Under the pieces are notes generated by a model. The model worked only from the letters and a program-made list of their open reading frames with translations. It ran no database searches and was not told the origin of the DNA. Made by a program: the position numbers and the translations under genes. A stretch of DNA of 64,000 nucleotides from Prosthecobacter sp. (GTDB taxonomy: Bacteria > Verrucomicrobiota > Verrucomicrobiia > Verrucomicrobiales > Verrucomicrobiaceae), in assembly GCA_030833205.1 (NCBI GenBank), contig JAURHS010000004.1, forward strand, positions 1 to 64,000, read 5' to 3'. This document shows positions 25,718 to 34,040 of this stretch, one piece after another (the first letter of the stretch is position 1; every line of letters begins with the position of its first letter).

Positions 25718-26545
25718 ATGCAAAACCAGACCCAACGCCCCCAAGCCGAATCCCAAAGCCCTTGCGATCGCTTTATTGAAACCGTGGCTCAGAGCGATTG
25801 GTTTCGCGCTTACCAGCAAGCATTTCACACGCTTACGGGCTTGCCATTGTGTTTGCGCGCTCAGGGTGATCAGGAGTTGATTGAAGAAGTGGTGACCCGT
25901 CGGGGAGTCTCAGGGGTGGTGCGCTCGCTTGTTCCAGTCAGGGTTGGCAAGACTCCCTTGGCCGTGCTGGTGACCGGTGGCGTGAGGCTGGAAGCCGCCA
26001 GTGCGGAAGCCTTTGTGCCCTTGGCCACCGCCCTCCTGGATGAGGATCGCAGTGCCGCAGAGATCCGTGGAGCCAGGTTGCAATTCGATCAGGTTCCCGT
26101 GATGAGTCCGCAGCGGTATCAGGCGGCGCTGGCGGTGTTGAGCTCTTTCGCGGCTCAACTTGGCGAGCGGGCCCATCGTCATTTGTTTGCGCAAACCGTA
26201 CACGAGCCCCAGGCCGTCAGGCAGGCGAAGATTTACATCCATGCCCACCTTGCGGAGTCAATGACTCTTGAGGCGGTGGCTGCGGCCGTTCATGTCAGTC
26301 CATTTCACTTTTGCAAAATCTTCAAGCGCGCCACTGGGTTGACCTTCACGGATTTTGTCAATCGTGCCCGTGTCGATAAGGCAAGGCGGATGTTGATGCA
26401 CCCCAATGCCCGAATCACCGAGGTGGCTTACGAAGTCGGCTTTCAGAGTCTGTCGCATTTCAATCGAAGTTTTCGTCGGATCGCCAATGAGTCGCCAACG
26501 CAGTACCGCGCCAGAATGCGGGGGTCTGATCAGGTGGCGGCCTGA
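25718..26545 (+). CDS. AraC-family regulator with PocR-type sensory domain
   Basis: N-terminal FRAYQQAFHTLTGLPLCLR; C-terminal HTH SMTLEAVAAAVHVSPFHFCKIFKRATGLTFTDFVNRARVDKARRML...GFQSLSHFNRSFR. Confidence 0.92.
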   Translation: MQNQTQRPQAESQSPCDRFIETVAQSDWFRAYQQAFHTLTGLPLCLRAQGDQELIEEVVTRRGVSGVVRSLVPVRVGKTPLAVLVTGGVRLEAASAEAFVPLATALLDEDRSAAEIRGARLQFDQVPVMSPQRYQAALAVLSSFAAQLGERAHRHLFAQTVHEPQAVRQAKIYIHAHLAESMTLEAVAAAVHVSPFHFCKIFKRATGLTFTDFVNRARVDKARRMLMHPNARITEVAYEVGFQSLSHFNRSFRRIANESPTQYRARMRGSDQVAA

Positions 26546-26562
26546 AACCTATTCCCCAGTTG

Positions 26563-26622
26563 CGGCCTGCCGGCAGGCCGAGCTGCAGGAGGCTCGTGCG
26601 GTCGTGGTGGTCCGCACGAGCC
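26563..26622. terminator. Double-hairpin bidirectional terminator between convergent araC-type and holB genes
   Basis: cggcctgc-cg-gcaggccg, then ggctcgtgcgg-tcgtggtggt-ccgcacgagcc (11-bp perfect stem) followed by aaatttt. Confidence 0.7.
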
Positions 26623-26646
26623 AAATTTTGTCCAGTGCCCTATGGC

Positions 26647-27654
26647 TTAGTCTCCACCGAAGGCCTGAAGGAAACAGGCATCCAGCGCCAAGGTCTCGTT
26701 GACATTGCTGTGCAGGTGCGTCTCGAGCTGGCGCAGTCCGCGCAGTCGCTGCTGCACCTGATGCGGAGTCCATCGTTGAGCCAGGGCGCCTGTCGCGTCA
26801 CGGCAGGGTTCAAGGTCCAACCGGGTGCTTCCTGCCTGCTGGCGCGCGATGTCACCAAGCCAGCAGAGCATCATGTCAATGAGTTGGCTTCGCTTGAGAA
26901 GGTAGCCTGCATTGGATTGGGCCTCCGCCTCCTTTTCACGGCGCTTCAACCAGGCCCCAGCATCCGTGGACTTGCCGTAGTGCTCCTTGTCGCGGTCCAT
27001 GTCGTCGTCAGCCTGTTTGCTGAGTTCCTCCTCGATGTTCTCAAGTATGGATTGGAATTCCGCCTTGATCATCATGGCCTCGGCCACGCTGCCGCCACCG
27101 CGTGCGGCCAAAGCGTTGAGTAGCCCGATGAGACGCTGCTCATGGGCGTCGAAGGAGCGCTGCTGCGATGGCGCCTGCAGTGCCACTTCAATGACCCGTG
27201 AGCGCGTGGTGCTCAGCAGCTGCGAGGGCTGCGTGCTCAACAAGAGCAGAAGCGTTCGAGGCGGGGGCTCCTCAAGGGTTTTGAGAAATGCATTTTGTGC
27301 CTCCACGGTCATTCGTTCGGCGTCTACGATGACGCCCAGCTTCCAGCCGTCCGCCGCCACCGAGCGCTGAATGTGATGCTGCAAAAGGCTCAGAGTGCCT
27401 GCTCCGGCCTCTCCGCTGTCATCGCGTAGGCGGATTCGCCTGCTCTTGCTTTGGGGGCGCAGGATGATGGCTCCCCTGGCGCTGCACTCCTCCAGATCAC
27501 TGGCCCGCTGCCCCGTGATGGCACTGATGCAATCCGCCGCGAAGCGCTCCAAATCCTGATGGTGCTGGCCGCTGATGAGGTAGGCGTGCGCGAGTCTGCC
27601 CTCGCGATGGGCACGCGTCATCAGAGTCAGTGCCTGATCATGCGGATGCGCCAT
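26647..27654 (-). CDS. holB: DNA polymerase III subunit delta'
   Basis: MAHPHDQALTLMTRAHREGRLAHAYLISG; KLGVIVDAERMTVEAQNAFLKTLEEPPPRTLLLLLSTQPSQLLSTTRSR. Confidence 0.88.
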   Translation of the reverse strand: MAHPHDQALTLMTRAHREGRLAHAYLISGQHHQDLERFAADCISAITGQRASDLEECSARGAIILRPQSKSRRIRLRDDSGEAGAGTLSLLQHHIQRSVAADGWKLGVIVDAERMTVEAQNAFLKTLEEPPPRTLLLLLSTQPSQLLSTTRSRVIEVALQAPSQQRSFDAHEQRLIGLLNALAARGGGSVAEAMMIKAEFQSILENIEEELSKQADDDMDRDKEHYGKSTDAGAWLKRREKEAEAQSNAGYLLKRSQLIDMMLCWLGDIARQQAGSTRLDLEPCRDATGALAQRWTPHQVQQRLRGLRQLETHLHSNVNETLALDACFLQAFGGD

Positions 27655-28297
27655 GAAGGTGGGGGCTGAGATGTTGCAGGATCTCGCTGTGAACCTGTTC
27701 CCGAGGTTGGTCGGCGTTGATGCGGCGGATCCGTTGAGGTTGTGTTTCGGCGAGGTGCAGATAGCCCGCGCGAATGGCCTCAAAGAAGGACTGGGGTTGG
27801 CGTTCCATGCGGTCGAGGCTGCGGCCGCTTTGCTCGATGCGGGCGCTGGCCCGAGTCACCTCAAGATCGAGCAGGAAGGTCAGGTGGGGCAGCAATCCAT
27901 CACTGGCAAAGGCATTGAGGTTTTCGATGGTCTGCTGTGGCAGACCTCGGCCAATGCCCTGGTAGACCGTCGTGGAGTCCACATACCGATCGAGAATCAC
28001 CCACACGCCCTGACGCAGCAAGGGCACGACCCGCTCCCGGATCAACTGGGCCCGGCTGGCTGCAAAGAGCAGAAGCTCAGCCTCGGCAACGAGACCCTCA
28101 CCTTCGCGTGCGTGCTGAAGCAGATGGCGGATGGCCTCCCCCACTGAAGTGCCCCCAGGCTCGCGCAGCACCTCCACTCGCAGTCCCTTGGCAATGAGGT
28201 ACTCCTGAAGCAGGCGGATCTGGGTGGACTTTCCGCAACCCTCCGTGCCCTCGAAGGAGAGCAGGAGGGCGGCGGTGGAAGGTGGGGCAGACGACAT
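27638..28297 (-). CDS. tmk: Thymidylate kinase
   Basis: LSFEGTEGCGKSTQIRLLQEYL; REPGGTSVGEAIR; VILDRYVDSTTVYQG. Confidence 0.95.
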   Translation of the reverse strand: MSSAPPSTAALLLSFEGTEGCGKSTQIRLLQEYLIAKGLRVEVLREPGGTSVGEAIRHLLQHAREGEGLVAEAELLLFAASRAQLIRERVVPLLRQGVWVILDRYVDSTTVYQGIGRGLPQQTIENLNAFASDGLLPHLTFLLDLEVTRASARIEQSGRSLDRMERQPQSFFEAIRAGYLHLAETQPQRIRRINADQPREQVHSEILQHLSPHLHGASA

Positions 28298-28430
28298 GCC
28301 GATGGTCTTTTTAGCGGGCTTGGGGGCGATGTCGAAAACAAAAGTTCCCCTTTTGGGTCGGGACTGTCGCCTTGCGCCTGTGGATTCATCGCGCTACTGC
28401 TTTGGTGCGGGGTCGCCCCCCACTGTTGCC

Positions 28431-28841
28431 ATGAATGAGCCCATCGCCTTTGCCCCCCGCCTCACCAAGCAATCCGTGGAGGAGGGGCTGGATTTTGCGC
28501 CCAAGTTTGATGAGCATGGGTTGATCGCCGCAATGGCGGTGGATGCCGATACGGGATTGCCTCTGATGCTTGCCTACATGAATCGCGAGACTCTCGCGGA
28601 AACCTTGCAGTTGGGGCAGGCCGTTTACTTCAGTCGCAGTCGTCAACAGCGCTGGCACAAGGGGGCCACCAGCGGCGAGTTTCAAGAGGTGGTGGAGATT
28701 CTCACCGACTGTGATCAGGATGCCCTGATTTTGCGCGTCAGGCAATTGGGCGGTGGTTGTTGTCACACCAAGAGACAGAGCTGTTTTTATCGCCGTGTGC
28801 TGCCTGCTGTGGATGGCAAGTCTCGGTTGGAGTGGGTGTGA
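28431..28841 (+). CDS. hisI: Phosphoribosyl-AMP cyclohydrolase
   Basis: LMLAYMNRETLAETLQLGQAVYFSRSRQQRWHKGATSGEFQ; DCDQDALILRVRQLGGGCCHTKRQSCFYR. Confidence 0.95.
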   Translation: MNEPIAFAPRLTKQSVEEGLDFAPKFDEHGLIAAMAVDADTGLPLMLAYMNRETLAETLQLGQAVYFSRSRQQRWHKGATSGEFQEVVEILTDCDQDALILRVRQLGGGCCHTKRQSCFYRRVLPAVDGKSRLEWV

Positions 28842-28873
28842 TGCGTCGCTGAATCCTTCCTCTCTGCGCAGTC

Positions 28874-29485
28874 ATGGCCTCCCTGGATTATCCACCTGCG
28901 CTGCGTCGCATGATCGCACAACTCAAGGTGCTTCCGGGACTTGGCCCCCGCAGTGCGGAGCGCCTGATGCTTCACCTGATGGGGGATGTGCCCAGAGTCG
29001 CCAACCTAGTTGAAGCTCTGCAGGAGGCTGCGCAGCGGGTGGTGGCATGCCCAGAGTGCGGTTTTTTCTGTGAATCGGATGCGGATTGCGAGCTTTGCTT
29101 TCATCCCCAGCGCCAGCGCCACCTGATCTGTGTGGTTGAGCAAGCCGCGGATGTTCTGCGACTTGAGCGTTCCGGTGCCTACCGCGGGCTCTATCATGTG
29201 CTGGGTGGCCGCCTGTCACCCTTGGATCATGTCACCGCGGAGGACCTTCGCCTTGAGAGCCTTTCCAGGCGCGTTGTGGCGTTGGGTGCCAGGGAGGTGA
29301 TTCTCGCCACGGGTTCCGATGTTGAGGGCGAGGCGACAGCGAGTTTCATCCGAGATCTTCTGCGAGGAATTCCAGGCCTGATGGTGTCGAGACTGGCTCA
29401 GGGGTTGCCCGCGGGCGGTGGTTTGGACCACGCCGATGAGCTCACGCTCTATCAGGCGCTCAATGGTCGGCGCGAGTGCAGCTAG
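28874..29485 (+). CDS. recR: Recombination protein RecR
   Basis: LKVLPGLGPRSAERLMLHL; Zn finger CPECGFFCESDADCELC; TOPRIM YHVLGGRLSPLDHV; VSRLAQGLPAGGGLDHADELTLYQAL. Confidence 0.96.
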   Translation: MASLDYPPALRRMIAQLKVLPGLGPRSAERLMLHLMGDVPRVANLVEALQEAAQRVVACPECGFFCESDADCELCFHPQRQRHLICVVEQAADVLRLERSGAYRGLYHVLGGRLSPLDHVTAEDLRLESLSRRVVALGAREVILATGSDVEGEATASFIRDLLRGIPGLMVSRLAQGLPAGGGLDHADELTLYQALNGRRECS

Positions 29486-29498
29486 GCCCGTGGCCTGC

Positions 29499-30719
29499 TC
29501 AGTGGCTCGCAGTAGCCGAGGGTTGGTAGGCGGTGACGATACGGATGTTGCCATCCAGCACTCCGCCAGGCTCAATGCTGACCGAGGCGGCGCTGACATC
29601 ACCGCGCACCAGGCCGTTCTTGCCGATGATCAGTCTTCCACGGCAATGGATCTGGCCAGTGAGCTTGGCGTGGATCTCGGCCTCATCGGTCTGGACTGGG
29701 TGAGTGAATTCAACCGTTGCGCCCTTCTCGATCACCAGCCTTTTGCAGCGGACTTTGCCGTTGATGCGACCATCGTTCCCAAAGCAGGCGTCTGCAGCGG
29801 CCAGGATGTCGCCCTGCACCCCGCCAATGCAGCGCAGGTTCCCGCACTCCAGCAAGCTGCAGATCAGGGCGCCACGCTTGCGGATGAGAACATCGCCGCG
29901 GGTTTGAATCGGGCGCTCGACCTCGAGATTGATCTCGATGTCCTCCAGGCAGATGGCCGCGCCGCACTTTGGACAGACGGTTTGCCTGGCAGAGCGATTG
30001 ACAGTGCTGCAGTGTTGGCACTGAAAGCAGACTGCATCCTTGAAATAGGCGCGACGGTAAACCTCGCCCTCACGCATTCGCTGCAGCGTGGTTGGCTCAC
30101 GCATGTGCTGACTCGCATTGGCCTCCGGTGAACTGCGCACCCTTGCGTGAGATGTGGAGGGGCGATGGCGTTGCTGAGCTTCGTGATGCTGCTGCCAGAG
30201 ATCAGGCGGCTTTGGAGATTCGCGCACCTTGCTGCTGCGCTCCACGCGGCCGCCGCTTGACTGCTCACGGCGAGTTGCAGGCTCTGCAATGGATGAGCTG
30301 CGGTTCGTCTTGGTCGTTGGCGCCTGCCGTTTGGCACTCTCACGGCTCAGGTTGCCTGTGAGGAAGGCTCCGAAGCCTTGCTCCAGCGCAGCAGGCAGCG
30401 ACTCCCCGACGGGAGGAGGGCTGCCGACGGGAGGAGAGACCGAGCCCAAACTGGACTCGCCAATGGGCTTGAGACTGCGCTTGGGGGGCGGCGCCAGAGG
30501 CGGAGGGTCCGCCCGTCTGGGTTGGGCTGGAGCCAGTTCCTTGGAGGCTCGAACCTTGCCGCGTTGCACATTGAGGTGGACGCCGCAGGTTCGGCAATTT
30601 GTGGAGATCACCAATTTGGGCTCGTACTGCGATGCCCCACAATCGGGGCACTGCAGCAGCATCTGCCCCTTGGCCGGAGCAGGGCGGTCTAGCTTGGAGC
30701 CAAAGAGTCTCCCAAACAC
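29499..30719 (-). CDS. Bactofilin-like polymer-forming protein with zinc ribbons
   Basis: CPDCGASQYEPKLVISTNCRTC and CQHCSTVNRSARQTVCPKC; C-terminal bactofilin-like repeats (GDILAAADACFGNDGRINGKVRCKRLVIEKGATVEF). Confidence 0.75.
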   Translation of the reverse strand: MFGRLFGSKLDRPAPAKGQMLLQCPDCGASQYEPKLVISTNCRTCGVHLNVQRGKVRASKELAPAQPRRADPPPLAPPPKRSLKPIGESSLGSVSPPVGSPPPVGESLPAALEQGFGAFLTGNLSRESAKRQAPTTKTNRSSSIAEPATRREQSSGGRVERSSKVRESPKPPDLWQQHHEAQQRHRPSTSHARVRSSPEANASQHMREPTTLQRMREGEVYRRAYFKDAVCFQCQHCSTVNRSARQTVCPKCGAAICLEDIEINLEVERPIQTRGDVLIRKRGALICSLLECGNLRCIGGVQGDILAAADACFGNDGRINGKVRCKRLVIEKGATVEFTHPVQTDEAEIHAKLTGQIHCRGRLIIGKNGLVRGDVSAASVSIEPGGVLDGNIRIVTAYQPSATASH

Positions 30720-30738
30720 AGCTCAACAGGGTTGAGGA

Positions 30739-31248
30739 TCAGGCCTGAGGACGGGCAGCGGCTTTGCTGGCATCGGGTTTGCGACCGACTGAGGACTGGC
30801 CCATGAAGGTGGCGCCTTCTTCGATGGAGAGGGTGCCCGCAGAGATGTCGCCGATGAGGATGGCGTTGCTCTTGAGTTCGCAGCGATCCGAGACTGAGAC
30901 ATTGCCCTCGACCTTGCCGAAAATAGTCACCCCGCGGGTCTTCAGCTCTCCCTTGACCACAGCGTTTTCGCCGATGGTCAGGTTGCCGTCGGAGATGACC
31001 TCTCCCTCGATTTTGCCGTCGATGATGAGATCGTGCGAGAACTTGATCGAGCCTTTGATTTCGACATCGCTGGAGAGCACATTCTTGCTGGAAGATACGG
31101 AGGACATGGCGGATTGAGGACGGGGGGTCATGGCGCTGGAGGCGGGGCTGGCCGGGTTGTGAGCCGCTGGGGATTGGGGAGCGGTTGGTGGTTCCGGCCG
31201 CTTGTCCGCGGGCGGGTTATTGGACTGACCGATGATGGAGCGAATCAT
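30739..31248 (-). CDS. Bactofilin family cytoskeletal protein
   Basis: VLSSDVEIKGSIKFSHDLIIDGKIEGEVISDGNLTIGENAVVKGELKTRGVTIFGKVEGNVSVSDRCELKSNAILIGDI. Confidence 0.93.
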   Translation of the reverse strand: MIRSIIGQSNNPPADKRPEPPTAPQSPAAHNPASPASSAMTPRPQSAMSSVSSSKNVLSSDVEIKGSIKFSHDLIIDGKIEGEVISDGNLTIGENAVVKGELKTRGVTIFGKVEGNVSVSDRCELKSNAILIGDISAGTLSIEEGATFMGQSSVGRKPDASKAAARPQA

Positions 31249-31259
31249 AAGGGGTGGGC

Positions 31260-31289
31260 AGTATACGGGCCGGGGCGGGAAAGTGTCAA
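31260..31289 (-). promoter_or_regulatory. Sigma70-type promoter for the bactofilin pair
   Basis: On the minus strand: TTGACA - 18 nt - TATACT, 11 nt upstream of the bactofilin ATG. Confidence 0.72.
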
Positions 31290-31391
31290 TTTAGGGCTCG
31301 CTTTTTTTGGGTGAGTCCCAAAGCAACTCAAGGACCATGGAGCGCGGCCTTGTCTTGACAGAGGCCCCCCTTGGGCAAACCCTAGCGGCCC

Positions 31392-33104
31392 ATGTCCGTC
31401 GAGTCCACCCCCCCTGCTGCGCCGTCGCTTGATTTCATCCGCGAGATCATCGCCGAGGACCTTGCCTCGGGAGCCTGCGGAGGGCAGGTGGTCACGCGCT
31501 TTCCGCCGGAGCCGAATGGTTACCTGCACCTTGGGCACGCCAAGAGCATTTGCCTGAATTTCGGTTTGGCGCAGGAACATGCTCCCCATGCGCGCTGCCA
31601 TCTGCGATTCGACGACACCAACCCCACCAAGGAAGAGGTGGAGTATGTTGAGAGCATCCAGGAGGATGTGCGCTGGCTGGGGTTCGATTGGGGAACGCAC
31701 CTTTACTACGCCAGCGATTACTTCGAGAAGCTTTACAGTTTTGCCCTCCAACTTATTGACAAGGGTTTGGCGTATGTGGACGACCAGAGCGCCGAGGAGA
31801 TTCGCCAGGGTCGTGGTACCCTGACCTCGCCTGGAGTAGCCAGCCCCTACCGCGACCGCAGTCCGAGCGAAAATCGCGCGCTGTTTGAGCGGATGCGAGC
31901 CGGCGAGTTCAAGGAGGGGGAGCGAGTGTTGCGCGCCAGAATTGACATGGGCTCACCCAACATGAATCTGCGAGACCCTGTGCTTTATCGCGTTTTGCAC
32001 GCCCATCACCATCGCACCGGTGATGCCTGGTGTTTGTATCCGATGTACGACTATGCGCATCCGCTCAGCGATGCGCTGGAGGGGATTACTCACAGTCTGT
32101 GTACCTTGGAGTTTGAGCATCATCGTCCGCTTTACGATTGGCTCATCGAGCATGTGGACGGCCTGCCTTCGCGGCCCAAGCAGCGCGAGTTTGCGCGCCT
32201 CAATCTCACCTACACCTTGATGAGCAAACGCAAGTTGCTGCGTCTGGTGCGCGAGGGCTTGGTCAGCGGCTGGAATGACCCGCGCATGCCCACGCTCAGT
32301 GGGATTCGCAGGCGTGGCTATCCTGCTGCCGCCGTACGCCAATTCTGCAAGGCCATCGGCCTGACAAAATATCCCTCACTGACTGAGTTGAATCTTCTCG
32401 AGCACCATGTGCGCGAGGAGTTGAATCGGATTTCAAGGCGCGTGTACGCCGTGCTCAATCCGGTTCGTGTGGTGCTTACCAATTATCCAGAAGGGCAGGT
32501 GGAGTTTCTTGAGATTCCCAATAATCCGGAGGATGAGGGGGCGGGCAGTCGCCAGGTTCCGCTGTCGCGCGAATTGTTCATCGAGGCCGAGGACTTCATG
32601 CAACATCCAGTGCCTGGTTTTCACCGCCTTGTGCCCGGAGGCGAGGTGCGCCTGAAGTATGCCTTTTGCATCATTTGTCAGGAAGTGATCACCGACGCCA
32701 ACGGGGCAGTGGTGGAGTTGCGCTGCACTTATGACGACGCAACGAGGCGTGGCGCCAAACCCGTTGGCAGGCCCAAGGTCAAGGGCACTATTCATTGGGT
32801 CAGCGCAGCGCATGCGCTTGAGGTCCCCGTGCGCCTTTACGATCGCCTTTTCACCGCCGAGGAGCCGGAGTCAGCCGGTGAGCAGGAGGGCGACTTCACC
32901 GCAGCGCTCAACCCGGCGTCGCTGCTGGAGGTCAGCGCGCGCATCGAGCCCTCAATTGCAGAGGCTGCTCCAGCCGCGCACTATCAGTTTGAGCGCGTGG
33001 GTTATTTCTTCACCGACCCGCAGGACAGCAGGCCAGGTGCTCCCGTATTCAATCGCACGGTTACCCTCAAGGAGGGATTCACGATCAAACCCACAGCAGC
33101 TTGA
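31392..33104 (+). CDS. glnS: Glutaminyl-tRNA synthetase
   Basis: [24 protein letters not shown] (HIGH-type); [13 protein letters not shown] (KMSKS-type); [15 protein letters not shown]. Confidence 0.96.
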   Translation: MSVESTPPAAPSLDFIREIIAEDLASGACGGQVVTRFPPEPNGYLHLGHAKSICLNFGLAQEHAPHARCHLRFDDTNPTKEEVEYVESIQEDVRWLGFDWGTHLYYASDYFEKLYSFALQLIDKGLAYVDDQSAEEIRQGRGTLTSPGVASPYRDRSPSENRALFERMRAGEFKEGERVLRARIDMGSPNMNLRDPVLYRVLHAHHHRTGDAWCLYPMYDYAHPLSDALEGITHSLCTLEFEHHRPLYDWLIEHVDGLPSRPKQREFARLNLTYTLMSKRKLLRLVREGLVSGWNDPRMPTLSGIRRRGYPAAAVRQFCKAIGLTKYPSLTELNLLEHHVREELNRISRRVYAVLNPVRVVLTNYPEGQVEFLEIPNNPEDEGAGSRQVPLSRELFIEAEDFMQHPVPGFHRLVPGGEVRLKYAFCIICQEVITDANGAVVELRCTYDDATRRGAKPVGRPKVKGTIHWVSAAHALEVPVRLYDRLFTAEEPESAGEQEGDFTAALNPASLLEVSARIEPSIAEAAPAAHYQFERVGYFFTDPQDSRPGAPVFNRTVTLKEGFTIKPTAA

Positions 33105-33110
33105 TTTCCC

Positions 33111-34025
33111 ATGATTGATTCACTGCGCATCGCCCCCAATGGTCCAAGTGTTTCGCGGTTGGTTTATGGCACTTGGCGGATTCTCGACGACCCGGCGACG
33201 GCCTCCGTGGAGCACTTGCTCAAGCGTTTGCATCTTTGCCTTGAGCTGGGGATCACCACCATTGACACCGCTGAGATTTACGGTCTTTACCGCGTGGAGG
33301 AGTTTTTGGGGCAGGCGCTGGCCCGAGAGCCTGGGCTGAAGTCGCGCTTTCAGTGGGTGAGCAAATGCGGCATTTATGTGCCCTGTGAATTTCATCCGCA
33401 GCGCAAGGTTGCCTTCTACAACGCCGAAGCGGCTCGCCTGATCAAGAGCACGGAGAAGTCCCTGCGCCTGATGGGCTTGGAGCAGTTGGATCTGTTGCTG
33501 GTGCATCGTCCGGATTGGCTGACTTCAGCTGATGCCACCGCAGAGGGTCTCAATGCTCTTCTGCGGCAGGGCAAGATTCGCAGCGCCGGTGTCTCCAACT
33601 ACAATGTGCACCAGTTTGAATTGCTCAACAGCCGCATGGAACAGCCGCTGGTGACCAATCAGATCGAGCTGAGTCTGCTGTGCATGAGCGCCATTGAGGA
33701 TGGCACCTTGGATCAGTGTCAACGGCTGCGCATCGCGCCCATGGCATGGTCGCCCCTAGGGGGTGGTCGGCTCATGGACCCAACAAATGAGGCGGGGCAG
33801 CGCCTGCGCCGGGTGGCGGCGGAGCTGGCGCCCAAGTACAACAACGCCTCATTGGACCAATTGGCCTACGCCTGGATTTTGGCGCATCCCAGCAGCCCGC
33901 TGCCAGTGATTGGCACCAATCAGTTGGAGCGCTTGAAACAGACGGCACAGAGTGCGCAGATCCAATTGGAGCGCGAGGACTGGTATGCCCTGTGGACTGC
34001 AGCCAAGGGGCACGGCATTCCCTGA
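33111..34025 (+). CDS. Aldo/keto reductase
   Basis: GITTIDTAEIYGLYRVEEFLGQAL; LLLVHRPDWL; IRSAGVSNYNVHQFELL; MAWSPLGGGRL. Confidence 0.92.
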   Translation: MIDSLRIAPNGPSVSRLVYGTWRILDDPATASVEHLLKRLHLCLELGITTIDTAEIYGLYRVEEFLGQALAREPGLKSRFQWVSKCGIYVPCEFHPQRKVAFYNAEAARLIKSTEKSLRLMGLEQLDLLLVHRPDWLTSADATAEGLNALLRQGKIRSAGVSNYNVHQFELLNSRMEQPLVTNQIELSLLCMSAIEDGTLDQCQRLRIAPMAWSPLGGGRLMDPTNEAGQRLRRVAAELAPKYNNASLDQLAYAWILAHPSSPLPVIGTNQLERLKQTAQSAQIQLEREDWYALWTAAKGHGIP

Positions 34026-34040
34026 GCCAGGGAGACGGTG

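Noticed and set aside
31355-31383. Possible sigma70 promoter for glnS (TTGACA at 31355)
   Set aside because: The -35 hexamer is perfect but no acceptable -10 hexamer lies 16-19 nt downstream.
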